64,000 bases of DNA from Thermothielavioides terrestris NRRL 8126 (lineage: Eukaryota > Ascomycota > Sordariomycetes > Sordariales > Chaetomiaceae), in contig NC_016460.1 in assembly GCF_000226115.1 (NCBI RefSeq), positions 3,658,001 to 3,722,000 of the forward strand. Direction: 5' to 3'. Below the pieces are notes generated by a model. It was not told where the DNA came from. It worked only from the letters and a program-made list of their open reading frames with translations, and did not search any database. Every line of letters begins with the position of its first letter. Within the stretch, counting starts at the first letter, position 1. Of the stretch, positions 10,270-21,971 are shown piece by piece. The position numbers were made by a program, and so were the translations under genes.

Positions 10270-13124
10270 TCTCCCGCCCTGCATACTGCGGTAGTGTGTG
10301 CCAACAGGGCAAGGCCCGGAGTTCCTGCTCCAACGCAATCTAAGCTTCCTCGCCTTGCCATCATCCAAAGGTCCGGGGCCGGCACAGACGAAGAAACGAC
10401 AGGGGAGGTCGTGACGTTGGATGAAGCGAGTTTCGGACAAATATTTCTGGGATTGCCGGACCCACGCGAAGAGATCCAAAAGCATCCACTACCAGTGGCC
10501 CAGTTACACGTTACTGTAGTGTAGGCAGGTTATCAACATTACCTAGATACCTGGGTATGTTGCATATCTTACTTTTACTGAACGGGAGTGGGAGTGGTAT
10601 GCCGAGCGTCAAGAGAACTTAGGGACTTGACCAAAGCGGAAGAGCCCGTTTCTCCGTTGCGATCACGCCGAACCCGTCACCGTCACCGGAATGCGCCCAT
10701 TTTTAGCTAGCGTCCGTGCTAACGTTGAGCTACTGCGTATTGCATGCAGTATTCCCACATGGCAGCGAACCAAAGTCGTGGGACGCGTGTCCGGCGAACA
10801 GTTGGGCCGCCCGTTCGGCCAACTAACTAGCGTGAACTGGCAGGTCTCGTGGTCGCTTTCGGACTGGGCGGTTCGACCAGCAGACATCGATCGGTCTGTG
10901 ACTGCGCGATTCCGCACGCAGGCGGCGGCAAAGTGTGGTTACTCACGCCCTCGCAGACTCGATGTCCGCCTGTCTGTTGGTAATCCGGACAGGCCCGTCC
11001 ACAGCCCATGGAAGCGCCAGGAAAGGCCTGAGCCGCCAGCAGGCGCGCTGCCAGTTAGGTAACCATCCATATCAGAGCGAGGTCGAAATGTATGGGGGGG
11101 CTTGGACGCTGGAGCCAGCCACATTTCCACAATCGAGCACGGTGACACGGTGACACGACAGACTGGATCGTGACTTGAGGTTGATCTGGAAATACGCTGT
11201 AGCCGCCCTGGGACGCAGGGGCTAAAACCCGCGGGGCGCCCTGGGGCCCAATCAGAGGCCGGCCGGAAGTCTTGGAACGCTTGGTGCATGAAGAAGGCAG
11301 GCCTTTGATTCGCAAGGGTTCCATGGTCGCTGTGACAAGCAATTGCTTCGCATTGACCCTCCCCAGGCCCGAAGTCTCGCTCGTGGCCTACCGCCACGCC
11401 AAGAGTCGTATCCACTCGGACGAGGGGATTCAAGCTCATGCGGGATGGCTCGAAACCCTTTGGGAAAGGAGAGCGGACAGCGCGCGCTGCCCACCGACCT
11501 GCCGACTTGGTTTCCCTATTCACTTAAGTACCTTCATCGTGACACCAGCCTCAGTTGTTGGGGTTCGGGACGGATGCATGAGAGAGACAACCGTTAAGTT
11601 ACCTAACTGACTGGGCCGTCTAGCGTGCGCGCGGCGGCTCTGGCCGCTGGGGAGGCCAGAGCGGCTGCAGTGACGTTCCGTCTCGTGTCGATCCGGCAGC
11701 CCTCGACAAGGGGCCCGTCCGATCCTTGCGCCATCCCTCGGCGTCTGTGCCGAGCTGCCTCGGAGATCTTCCAGAACACTAGCTCGATACTTGATGCAAG
11801 TGGTTCGACCGCCACCCTGAAAACATTCGATCGCAGACGGAGGCTGCGTTTCTTGTCCGCAATCCTGAGAGACATATCGCATCTTTGAGGATGTGCGAAT
11901 GCTCGCATCGCAGCCCAACCTACCGCTCACACACCCAATCCTCACCCCCCGAGTGACCCCTTCCTGACTGCCCCGCTTTTTAGAGAAGTCTCGGGTTTTG
12001 CTTGTGGCTGGGCCCCTAGCAGAGTCGCACCTCTTCCAGTGAGCAAGGGAAGCCCCTTGTCCGGCTGTCACAACGGCCTTCTTGAAAACACCCCCCTTTC
12101 ACGGGCCCGACAACTGCAGTGGACCTGCATGATCTTCTTTCCCAGTCAGCCATCTCCAAACCAGGCCCAAAAGTCGAGTCCTCGCTTGTTGGGCAGAGTG
12201 CGGGTCTGCAGGCGGTTACCATCTCACCTGGTTCTGACCTTCTTTTTTTCCTCCTATTCCCACATATCTCAACTCAACCCCGCGTTCAAGCTCCTTCAGA
12301 ACCGACCTTTGGCCACTCCTTCCAAGTTTCTACCACCAGAGAAGACCCCTTAGAAGATACACCATCCTACGGCCAACCCAGCCGCTAATAGTTAAGCCAT
12401 ATTCCTTATCTCAGGGGGCAGTCAGCCGTCGCCTCTCACCAGCCTGCCTCGCCCCGATTCGACAAGGGTAAACCGAAGAGACGGACTCGATCCCTATACG
12501 CAGAAACCCAGCAGGAGCTGCACTCGCTACCGCTAAAGTGAGAGGATCATCGTGGAGGGCTTCGCCGACGCCGACCCCAAATTCAGGACGCAGACGCAGA
12601 CGAGCTCGCGAGGGACGGCAGCTGCAGGACAGTGGTCAAGTGCACTTGCATGCCAAGGTGCCACTAGTTAATTCCGTTCTCGACGACCTTTTTGGGCAAC
12701 TTGGCCGTCCGCTCGCCCTGCTCGGTCTATTTTGGTTTTGACGGACACTGCTCGGCTGCGAGAGGCGAAGGCAATTGGAGCCTCCAGACAGCGGGGAAAT
12801 TTCTGGGCAAGCCTGTCGCTGACTCGGACAGCCAGCCACCTCGCTGCCGCCCGCCCAGGCTAAGCTAGCGCCGTCAGACCCCTGCCACGGCTACCCGTGG
12901 AGCGCACTGGACCCCCGGGCAGGGATCCAATTCCTTTCCCGCTTAGGTTCTGAAGCTTAAAAGCCAGGGCACCCAACCCCTCAACGCAAGCGCCGCATCG
13001 CTCCGCAGCTGGGCCGGTTGCGGCCGTACGGGAACGACTTACTTCTGCGATTTTGTTTTTCCAAAGGCCGCACGAACTTGCCTGGCTTTGACAGCTTTCG
13101 CAACCGCAGCGCACTGGAGGAAGC
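10270..13124. other. Intergenic, gene-poor; distal part is probable NoxR promoter and leader
   Basis: About 2.9 kb with no gene I can support. Open frames up to 194 codons (10939-11523, minus strand) show no family signature. The last ~475 bp before NoxR (12650-13124) contain no ATG, compatible with a long 5' leader. Confidence 0.5.
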
Positions 13125-15031
13125 ATGTCGTTAAAACAGGTGAGGAGTGATCCCCACCCACTCCACTGGCCACCAACCCTTTTGCAGATCCGGCGACTTA
13201 CACGCGCCGGCACAGGAAATCGAGACTTGGGTCGAGGCCCTCAAGTACTACGACAACAATGAATTCGACGAGGCGCTGAAGACCTTCGACAAGATTTCAG
13301 ACACGTCCAAGATCCTGTTCAACATGGGCGTCATCAACGCGACGCTCGGTCAGCACGAGCAGGCGGTAAGCGTCACATACACCCCCGGGGTTCTCCTGTC
13401 AACCTTACGAGAGTTGGCGTGCTGACGTTCGATTTGGTGTAGGTCGAGTGCTATCAGCGCGCGATCAAGCTTGACCAGTACCTGGCCGTGGCGTACTTCC
13501 AGCAAGGCGTGTCGAACTTCCTGCTCGGCGACTTCGAGGAGGCTCTCGCGAACTTCAACGACACGCTCCTCTACCTGCGCGGGAACACCTTGATCGACTA
13601 TTCGCAGCTGGGCCTGCTGTTCAAGCTGTACTCGTGCGAGGTCTTGTTCAACCGCGGTCTGTGCTACATCTACCTCGAGCAGATGGACGCCGGTATGCAG
13701 GATCTACAGTACGCCGTCAAGGAGAAGGTGGTCGAGGACCACAATGTGATCGACGACGCGATCCGGGACGAAGCCAAGGTGCGCCCTGTTTTTTTCCCCT
13801 TTGATTTTCGGTCCGTGGTTGGCTGACGCTTTCGCAGGGCTACACCGTCTTTTCCATCCCCGTCGGCGTCGTCTACCGACCAAACGAGGCAAAGGTGCGG
13901 AATCTGCAACAGAAAGACTATCTCGGAAAGGCGCGACTGGTTGCTGCGTCAGACCGCAGCAATGCCTTCACGGGCTTCGCCGGTACCGAGTTGAACAAAG
14001 GGGTGAGTTGGGATCATGGCCGGTTTGTCTCAAATTCGCCATTGCTAACTCTTGAGAAGCTGGCTGCTGTTGAGGCCAAGGACGACAGGCCAGCCGAATC
14101 CCTTTCCTTCGCCGCCACCAACCTCGTCAAGCCTGGCCTCCAGAGCAGAAGGCAACAATCCGAGCCGCCGGCCAACCGCAACGTCTTCCCGCCTACCCCG
14201 CCCCCCGAGAACGACAAATCAACGCAGATGAGCCGCGGCGCGTCCGTGCGCAACGGGCCCAAGCCGATCCCGAGTAGGCTCAATCTCGACAGAGTGAGGT
14301 CGAATGAGCGCTACGAGAGGACGTCGCCCGAGGACGGGCCACGACCGCGGCCTGCTCGTTCCGCCTCGGCCGCCGCTCCGTCACGCGGCTTCTCTCAACG
14401 CGAGCCCCCGAGGAGAAGGAGAGATGAGGAGGAGGACGCCTACCCGGATGATGTCTACGACATGTACGGAGTCGGCGGATCCCGAAGCAGCAGGTCGCAG
14501 AGAGGCGGTGGCGGCCGGACACGAGACCGATACATCGAGGAGGAAGACGAAGAAGGCAGCGACTACGACGACGACGCGTCGTTCGACGAGGGCGAATTCG
14601 AGATAGTCTCGAACCGCCGGCAGGGCCCGGGTTCTGTCATGTCCGGCGGGTCGAGGAGGGGTTCCTCAAGGCGAGACGTTCTCCGCACCGTCCGCGTCAA
14701 GGTACATGCCGGTGACGTGCGCTACATTGTGGTCGGCCCCGCGATCGAGTTCCCCGATCTCGTGGATCGGATCCAAGAAAAGTTTGGCCTGCGTCGGCGG
14801 TTCAAGATCAAGGTCAAGGACGACGACTCGCCCGAGGGCGAGATGATCACAATGGGCGACCAGGATGATCTCGACATGGTCATGATGTCGGTCAAGCAGG
14901 CCGCGAGGAAGCAGAGGTCCGACACGGGGAAGATGGAGGTGAGTTTCTTCGCGGACGAAACGCTACGCTCGAACTGGAACGGCACACTGACAGTAGTCTT
15001 CCTCCCCTAGGTCTGGATTCAAGAAGTATGA
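13125..15031 (+). CDS. noxR: NoxR, p67phox-like NADPH oxidase activator
   Basis: NoxR activates fungal NADPH oxidases NoxA/NoxB together with Rac and Cdc24/Bem1, producing superoxide for differentiation. Exons: 13125-13139 (MSLKQ), 13216-13365, 13443-13778, 13838-14938 and 15011-15031 (VWIQEV), 540 residues. Residues 6-165 are tetratricopeptide repeats (ALKYYDNNEFDEALKTFDKI; AVAYFQQGVSNFLLGDFEEA). Residues ~187-208 match the p67phox activation domain (QQKDYLGKARLVAA...FTGFAGTE). The middle is low-complexity and acidic. Residues ~450-525 are a PB1 domain (RVKVHAGDVRYIVVGP...MGDQDDLDMVM). There is no SH3 domain, as in other fungal NoxR. A possible in-frame intron, 14003-14056 or 14003-14059 (gtgagt donor, gctaac branch site), is left unspliced in the 540-residue count. 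Confidence 0.95.
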
Positions 15032-17276
15032 ACGACGCCCGCAGGCGAGATGCGCTTACTGTTTTATACCCCACCCCCCCCAAACCGGCCGACACACCAG
15101 CGGCATGCTTTTGGCTACGAAGTAATGATGGACGCCCACAACACCACCTCATCGTATATATGCTCATGACTTTTTATCCATCCCCCCGCGATGGCATGTC
15201 GCTCCACCTCCTGAGGTTACTTCCAGTTAGCCCGTTCCGGGACGACGTCCAGCTTCCTACCTTTTTTTGCATATTGTCTTTTTTGCATACCATCCGGACA
15301 CCCACAGAGAAGCGGCGTTGGCATCACGGGAAATGTGTTTGATTCGGCTCGCCCACGCCCAAGGCTGTGTCGCGGCTGATTTCCCCAGAGGAATGAGGGA
15401 CTTGCCACTATAATATATGTACTACATCTGCATTTCCGCTTTCTGTTTTCTTTTTCTTTTTCTTCCTTTTTTTTTTTTTTGTCGAAGCATGATGACTGCC
15501 GTTTTCTGTCTCCGTTCTGTTTCGTTCCTCGTCGCACGGTGGTGTTGGGAGGATTCCAAAAGAGCGAGGAAGACTTTAGATAGAACTTTTCTGGTTAGTG
15601 CTACTTAAACTGACCCAGGAGGGGTCTATGACCCTTCATAGGGGCCATGATATGAATCAAATCCCTCCCATACCGCAGATCCTACGTTCTGCTCGAGACC
15701 TAGGGTCTAATATGCGTTCCAGATCGAATATGTGCATTCCCACACGGCGACGCCGGAATCTACGCCCGCTTTCGCTAAGTGAGCCTTTGCAGCCAAATTC
15801 CACTTGACGTCTCCCAGGGGATAACGCTAGGAGATGGCCGTGAGGGAACTACAGGATCGAAGACGGGTTCTTTCCCGTGATGAGGAATCTTTCCAGCCAG
15901 ACAGTTCTCAGGAACGCAAGGGGAGCACGCCATTTCTAACGAAACACAATGGATGGAATGGAAGAAGAAACGAAACACACCAGAGAGGGCCACTTCCGGG
16001 AAGGATATCGAACGTCAACAGACTCTGTTACGGTATGGTATGTACACCACAGTCAAGGGCAGGCAGCCATCGTACAGATTTTCTGTGTTTTTTGGTGTCA
16101 TATACACACAGCAAGAGAAGCAGGCCGGCAGGCAAGCGTCATTCATCTGTGCCGCCGCCGCCCCTTTCCTTCCTTCCCCAGGACCCTTCGAGAAAGGGAA
16201 AAGAAACAAGCCGACTCTCCAGATAACCCACCCGCCGCCTCGTATGACGGCCCCCCAGGGAGGAAACTGCCAAAGCAAAGCTGACCCTGTAGACACAAGA
16301 GGTTGAGGCAACGCAGCCACAACCGCCCACTGACGTCAGGGAAGGGTAAGGTAAGTAGGTAGGTAGCTAAGTAAGTAAGGGTATTCCTCCGAACCCAAAG
16401 GAGAAGCGGTAAGTGAACCGAGTACACACCCAAGGCAGAGAGACAGAGAGAGAGAGAGCAAGTGATTGGCGCATCTCTCCCCAAAAAGTCAAACGCCGAG
16501 TCAGCCCACGCTGGCGCCCAGTTCCTCCCATCCCGATTCCATTTTGCTGGCCGGCTCCAGCTGCCACGTTCCCTGCATTGGTCAACGCGGTCGAAACCAA
16601 GACCAGGGAAGAACGAGAGTAAAGAGCAGATAGTGAGAAGGGGGGAAAGGGGAAAAAAAAGGGAAAAAAGCCAAGCAAAGCAAAACGCAAACTCGGCCGG
16701 AAACAAAGCGTGGCCTGAACCAGAGAGAGTATCTACACACTTGCGCACTGTCCCCGATCCCAAAACGCCACGGAAAGTGTCCGGTTACATATACAACAGT
16801 AAAGAAAATAGATCCCTGGGGCAAAAAAAGGGGAAAGAAAAGCAAAGCGAGAAGAAACCTGGAAGGTTGTGCCCCATCCACCAAGTGAGGCCGAAGTAGT
16901 AAACCAGCCCTGTGTTCCAGTTGTTCCCATGTCCCTTCCCATCCCGTATCAGTGGTTCCTTCCATATAGGATTCCCGAGATTTTTTTTCCTTCTTCTTCT
17001 TGTTCCATTCAAGGCGACCGTTCTTGCTGTGACTTCCTGCTTCATCCCCCGTTGACGAGGGAAAGAAAATAGATCAGGGAAAGTCAAGCGAGTAAATAAC
17101 CGGAAAGTCACTCCGATGTGACCAAATTCGCAAATTTCCGTATCAAGTTCGCGATGCTCGCGAAACTCCCTGAAACACGCCTCACTTTCTTCCGTCGCCA
17201 GGTCGCTGGAAACCCATTCTCGTTCCAAACCAGGATCGCAAATCTGAGCCGATGGACCAAGTTCCGGAGGCTCGAA
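15032..17276. other. Intergenic, between convergent NoxR and FAR1-like genes
   Basis: About 2.2 kb with no supported gene. It shows low-complexity stretches: a T-run at 15469-15480, a GTAG/GTAA microsatellite at 16346-16381, a GA repeat near 16440-16460 and a plus-strand purine-rich block (16635-16690). A long pyrimidine-rich 3' UTR of the minus-strand gene is possible. Confidence 0.5.
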
Positions 17277-18707
17277 TTATGAGTTGACCATCATGGACAG
17301 ACCCCTCGTGTCGTCGTCCATCATCTGCAGACCGTCCAAACTGCGCGGCTCCATCTGGCCGAGCCGGCCCTCGACGCCGCTCAGCCGGCCATCTACGAGC
17401 GGCTGCATGCCGCCATTGGGCAGCGAGCCGTTACCGAGCCCGCCGCCGCCCATATTGGCAGGCGGCATGCTGGTGGCACCCATGGACGGCACGCCGTTGC
17501 CGCCAAGCATCGCCGGCCGTCCGCCTTCCAGGGCCTCGAGCCGCTTCTCGATGTTATCCAGACGGGCCGAGAGGGCCCCCTCCAGCCGGTTGATCCCTTG
17601 GGCCATTTCGTGGGCCATGCGGTCGACCTTGTTGATGATGCTCCGAAGGCTCTGCGCCACGGGCGTGTTCTCCTGCCCCGGGACGGCAGCGGGGATGCGC
17701 GCCTCGTGGTTATGGCGTGCCTCCTGCACGGCGAAGCGCCATTGATGGCCGAGGTTGACCTCGCAGACTGCTTTGGCGCGCCACGGGCAGTCGACCTTAC
17801 GCGTGCTGGGGTTGCGTTTCTTGGCTGTGCTGCTGTACTTGACGCCGCCACGGTCACACACGAGATCGTAGCGCGTCGGCTTGCCTTCGCGGTAGTTGCT
17901 CGCGCGTAGCTTGACGATGCTGTAGCCCTGCTCCTTGGCCGTGCGCTGCACGGACGCAAGCAGATCCTCGAACGAGCGGTAGATTCCCTCGGGCGGGGGG
18001 GCTAAGCCGGCGGCGCTGCCCAGGGCGGGCGACTGCGGAGGCATGGAGGACGAAGGGGCGGACGGTTGCTGTTGCGACGCAGGGCTGGCGTCGGGGACTG
18101 GCCACGCCGGCAGGTTGTAGCCGGTCGCGGCGGACGATGAGTTCGCCACGGAGGTGGGTGACGAGTTGCCGGCGGGGTGGCCGGGACCGTACTGGTGCTG
18201 GAAGATGATGCGCTCGGCCTTACTAGCAGCGCCGCGTTGCTGCTGCTGCTGGGCTTGATGGTGCGGCTGGCCGGGTTGCGCGTGTTGGTGGTGTTGGTGA
18301 TGGTCGCCGGCGAGGGCACTCAGGCTGCTGAGGCCGGAGGTGTCGGGCTGGGGAGCGGGCGCGAGGGTCGGCTGCGGATCGGGATACTGGGTGTGCTGCG
18401 GGGGAGCGGCGGTGTAGCCGTTCATCAATCCGTCGGGCTCGGCGACCTGATGCGATCTGTCGAGCTGCTGCGACGGGAAGGAGGGAGGTTGTTGGGTGGG
18501 CACGGTGTCGACGGGCGCGCGCACGGCCTGGCCGTGGCTGTTGGTAACGGTGGCGGCACCCCAGCCTTGGGGCGCCTGCGCGACGGGGGTGAGCGGGCCT
18601 GACGTCGCAGCGTTTCCGGCCTCGGACGCGCGGGCACTGCGCTGGCGCTTGCGCGAGCGTGACTGGGTCTGCGAAGCTGCTCCGGTAGCACCAGAGGGAG
18701 GGTCCAT
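17277..18707 (-). CDS. FAR1-type (transposase-derived) DNA-binding domain protein, putative transcription factor
   Basis: Single-exon gene of 476 residues starting at the ATG ending at 18707 (MDPPSGATGAASQTQ). An N-terminal basic patch (RSRKRQRSARA) looks like a nuclear localisation signal. Long Gln/Pro/Ser-rich disordered regions follow. Residues ~235-330 form a FAR1/WRKY-GCM-type zinc domain: GIYRSFEDLLASVQ, YDLVCDRGGVKY, KVDCPWRAKAV and EARHNHEARI supply the Cys/Cys/His-x-His pattern. A short coiled coil follows (SIINKVDRMAHEMAQ... NIEKRLEALEGG), then a Gly/Asn/Met-rich tail. FAR1 domains descend from MULE transposases; no transposase catalytic domain is present, so this is an isolated DNA-binding module. 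The target is unknown. The frame continues upstream of 18707 but with no ATG in a sensible place. Confidence 0.8.
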   Translation of the reverse strand: MDPPSGATGAASQTQSRSRKRQRSARASEAGNAATSGPLTPVAQAPQGWGAATVTNSHGQAVRAPVDTVPTQQPPSFPSQQLDRSHQVAEPDGLMNGYTAAPPQHTQYPDPQPTLAPAPQPDTSGLSSLSALAGDHHQHHQHAQPGQPHHQAQQQQQRGAASKAERIIFQHQYGPGHPAGNSSPTSVANSSSAATGYNLPAWPVPDASPASQQQPSAPSSSMPPQSPALGSAAGLAPPPEGIYRSFEDLLASVQRTAKEQGYSIVKLRASNYREGKPTRYDLVCDRGGVKYSSTAKKRNPSTRKVDCPWRAKAVCEVNLGHQWRFAVQEARHNHEARIPAAVPGQENTPVAQSLRSIINKVDRMAHEMAQGINRLEGALSARLDNIEKRLEALEGGRPAMLGGNGVPSMGATSMPPANMGGGGLGNGSLPNGGMQPLVDGRLSGVEGRLGQMEPRSLDGLQMMDDDTRGLSMMVNS

Positions 18708-19455
18708 GTTGATTGGTGATGTGGCACGGAACAGCCAGTGGGAAACACTGTGCTGCGCGATAAAAGTTGTTCGTAGAGGGGAAAGGCGCCCTGGGGCTGG
18801 GGGCCTGGAGCCGAGAGGCGCGTGTGCGCGCGATCGCCTACCGACTGGTGCAGATAGTTTTTTAACCTGCCCGTGAAAATCAAATCCGGCAGTCGCCACA
18901 ACCTGCAGAAAAAAATATAGAGGTGCTGCGTCCCGCTGCGAAATGGATTTGAAAAGCGCCGGTGGCTAACCTGCACTTGTCTGCAATCGCTCACGTTGGT
19001 TGATTTGTTGATGGAGGCTGCCTGGGCTGCGAGTGAAAGTGCTTTCCCTCCTGCTGTTGTTTGCTGCCCAGCCAGCTCAAGTTCCAGGTCCAACCGAAAA
19101 GTCCCAGCAGCTGTTGGCCCGAGCTCCCGGTCACCCGCACAAGGCAGCTTGCCTTCAGCCACTCCAAGGTTTTGGCGCGCTCCTATTGCTTGCGGCTGCA
19201 CAACGGCCTGACCAACTTTTTGGGGCGGCGGGACCCAATCGCAGATCACACCTATCGCAAACACCAATCCCTGCCTATCTTGTCGTTCGTTGGCTGCACC
19301 TTGATCACACACTGGTCCTCGAGATCCCATTTGCATCGAGATCTGCCACACCCTCATTGTCTAGACCCCCAACAACGCGATCTCAGGAACTGCAGCCGCG
19401 TGTCATCTCGGGATCTCCGTCTCTTGCTTGCAGTTTCCCAGGCTGCAGACGCAGG
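18708..19455. other. Divergent promoter region, FAR1-like / small helical protein
   Basis: About 750 bp between divergent start codons with no supported gene. Confidence 0.5.
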
Positions 19456-19976
19456 ATGGCAGACAACAAGCCAGCAGACCCAGCCAAGGACGGTCTGCAG
19501 CAAGAGGAAAAGCTTGAAGAGATGCTCGACCGTTTGAACCAGGTGCATGTTCAGGCAAGTTTGCGAGGGCAATCGATTCGCTGCTGCCTCCGCCCCGTCT
19601 TTGTTTTCTGACCCCGTCATGCAGCTACGGCATCTTCGCTCAGCGCTTCAGCGCATGTTGGCGCCCTTGACCACCAAACAGCCATCGCGTAAGTCTTGCC
19701 GGGTGGTTAGGTTGGATCGACTCGGACCGCTGCGGCCAACTGACAAGCCCCCCAGCCCAGGCTGCCTTTGCCGCATACATGCAGTCCGTTGACAGAGCCA
19801 ACAAGGAAGTCGCAAGCTTCCGGGAAGCTCTTGTTGGCCTCCACTCTGACGGGGTCTTCGCTCAGGCTGGTGCCAGCCAAAAGGCAAACCCCAAGGGCAT
19901 CAAGGCATGGCGTGCCCGTGATGACCCAGACTGGGCCGACCCAGATCCGAAGGTTAAACGGTCTCGGATCTCCTGA
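19456..19976 (+). CDS. Small conserved-looking helical protein, function not recognised
   Basis: A three-exon model gives 127 residues: 19456-19554, 19625-19688 and 19756-19976. The protein is mostly amphipathic helix: QQEEKLEEMLDRLNQVHVQ, then LRHLRSALQRMLAPL, then AFAAYMQSVDRANKEVASF. It ends with a Trp/Asp-rich tail (IKAWRARDDPDWADPDP) and a short basic KVKRSR that may be a nuclear signal. The layout resembles small coiled-coil subunits of large nuclear complexes such as Mediator, but I see no diagnostic motif and make no assignment. Intron 1 is best read as a GC-AG intron (CAG/GCAAGT...ATGCAG); a canonical but weaker donor (gtgcat) 12 nt upstream would remove four residues. eL34 follows about 0.5 kb downstream. 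Confidence 0.7.
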
Positions 19977-20490
19977 TATGCAACCATAGCTATGTAGGCG
20001 AAGGACGGAGCAGAACTGGTTATTTTGATTATCAGGAGTTCGGAGTCGGAACAAAGAGCAACTGTTTTGGGCAGGATCAAGACATAAGAGCGTTTTCTTT
20101 GATAACTGAATCGGCGGAACAACACTGTTGTCGCCTGCGTTGCCTGTTTAGGAGTGCCATTAGGTAACTGCGCACATCCACTTCACATGGAGAGTCTGGG
20201 CTGATCTGTGCTGAGTCGGGAATGCACAGTATGGAGGAAATGGTGCCGATCTGGGGGTTACTTAGCGGACTCACAAGCCACAATGTGGCTCTGCTTTCTT
20301 AGTCGCCAACCCGCCAGCCGGCGAAGCGCTGCGCCAAGTGCCAGGGGCTCTGCCATTCCGATTGGGGCAGTGGGGCTTGCATTGTGCGCCCACAAGAAAT
20401 TTCGAAACTGGTCCTCCAAAATCATATCACCTTGCACACCGTGATCGAGTCGACGGAAACCATCACGCCAGCGACTACAACACCGCAGAA
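19977..20490. other. Intergenic, promoter region of eL34
   Basis: About 510 bp with no gene supported. Confidence 0.5.
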
Positions 20491-21226
20491 ATGGCCCCTT
20501 CACGAGTCACGTACCGTCGCCGCAACCCGTGAGTGCTCCCTATTTTCCGTCGAATTGATGGGAGACGGAGAAACCGAAAGCTTAGGGGAGGGAGCCAGAG
20601 GACCCTGCGCTAACTGGTTTCCCTGCAGCTACAACACCACGTCAAACCTGACGCGGGTTGTCAAGACCCCTGGCGGCGCGCTGCGGGTGCTTCACATCAA
20701 GAAGCGCGGCACTGCCCCGAAGTGCGGCGACTGCGGCATCAAGCTCCCTGGTGTAAGTGGCCTTGCGTTTATGCACATGGGATAATGGGGAAGGAAGGGT
20801 GGGCGGAGGACCGAACGCAACCGAACGATCGACGACCCGATTTCGAATATCAGAGCGCTGTCAGCATCCAGAAGCGCCTCCACTCTCTCCGTGCCAATTT
20901 ATCTCGACCCGACCATGTCAACTTGGCTCTTGTGGCATGTCGCGCTTCTGGACGCCGGCTGGAACATGGGAGCGACCGGTGTGGGATGGAGAAGAGTCAC
21001 GGACGGCGACATGCTGACACGACGCTTCCTTGTGCAGATCCCCGCTCTCCGCCCTCGCGAATACGCCCAGATTTCGAAGCCCAAGAAGACCGTCCAGCGT
21101 GCCTACGGCGGCTCAAGATGCGGCAACTGTGTCCGGGACCGGATTATCCGGGCGTTCCTCATCGAGGAGCAGAAGATCGTTAAGAAGGTGCTGAAGGAGC
21201 AGAGCCAGGCCGAGAAGAAGAAATAA
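20491..21226 (+). CDS. rpl34: 60S ribosomal protein eL34
   Basis: Cytosolic large-subunit ribosomal protein of 116 residues. Exons are 20491-20528 ([13 protein letters not shown]), 20629-20752 and 21038-21226; introns are 100 nt (gtgagt...tgcag) and 285 nt (gtaagt...tgcag). Family landmarks: the [16 protein letters not shown] segment, then a zinc-binding pattern with Cys in [12 protein letters not shown] and [14 protein letters not shown], and a Lys-rich C-terminus (EQSQAEKKK). Two early introns, as here, are usual for fungal ribosomal protein genes. Confidence 0.96.
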
Positions 21227-21971
21227 ATGCACTTGGTTTTGGTTCGGGGCGCAGGTTGACGGTCTCATTGCTTCGGTGTTCACTTGGGAAACGGGCTGCA
21301 TGCCATGCAGGCGCACACACAGCCAGGGTTGGCTGTCTCTGATTCATAGGGCTGCTTTCTACGCCGGAATGAACTTTTCAATGGAAGTGGACTTCAGGCC
21401 GTGTTTCATGGGCTGGGATGCTGTGGAAAGTACGGCTACGGGGGTTCTGAGCGCCGGATGGCAACCGGTTACGGTCACGAGCGAGCAATTCAGGCAGTCA
21501 CGCCTCAATGCCGGATTACGGGTGATGTTGACGAAGGTAGCGTGGCCTCCGTCCACCAGCGTTTTGACAAGCGACTCGTTTCCCGAGTGTAAAGAATCCG
21601 GTTTTGCTAGTGCCTCAACAGTAGCAGCAGCCGCAGCTTTTCCGTTGTTACGGCAGCCTGGTGGTCAAAATGGTTCCAAAACCCTTGCGTGTTGATGTGC
21701 TTGGCTGGTTGTCCGCATTTTCGCACCCCTGAATGGAAGCTGCTGACCTCAAACCTTTTCAACCCCTGCAATGACGTCGAGCTCGGCCAAATTTTGGTCA
21801 AGCTGCAGCTTATTGCACAGTCTGCGAAGGCGACCAGCACAACAACACGACACCAGGTATTTTCGAGTTCTTGGAGAATATAATTATCCTCTGGAAAGCC
21901 CGATTTCGAAGCGCATGAGACACTCGAGGAGGTAGCCATCCATTTATTCCGGTTTCAATACCGCCGCCACG
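21227..21971. other. Intergenic between eL34 and NDUFAF3-like genes
   Basis: About 745 bp, holding the eL34 3' flank and the next promoter. No gene is supported. Confidence 0.5.

Noticed and set aside
10939..11523. 194-codon minus-strand open frame in the gene-poor interval
   Set aside because: No recognisable domain, no intron-joined extension, no neighbouring promoter signal; composition is like random GC-rich sequence.
16143..16763. 206-codon hydrophobic minus-strand open frame
   Set aside because: The Phe/Leu-rich composition comes from pyrimidine-rich low-complexity DNA between two convergent genes; no family match is evident.
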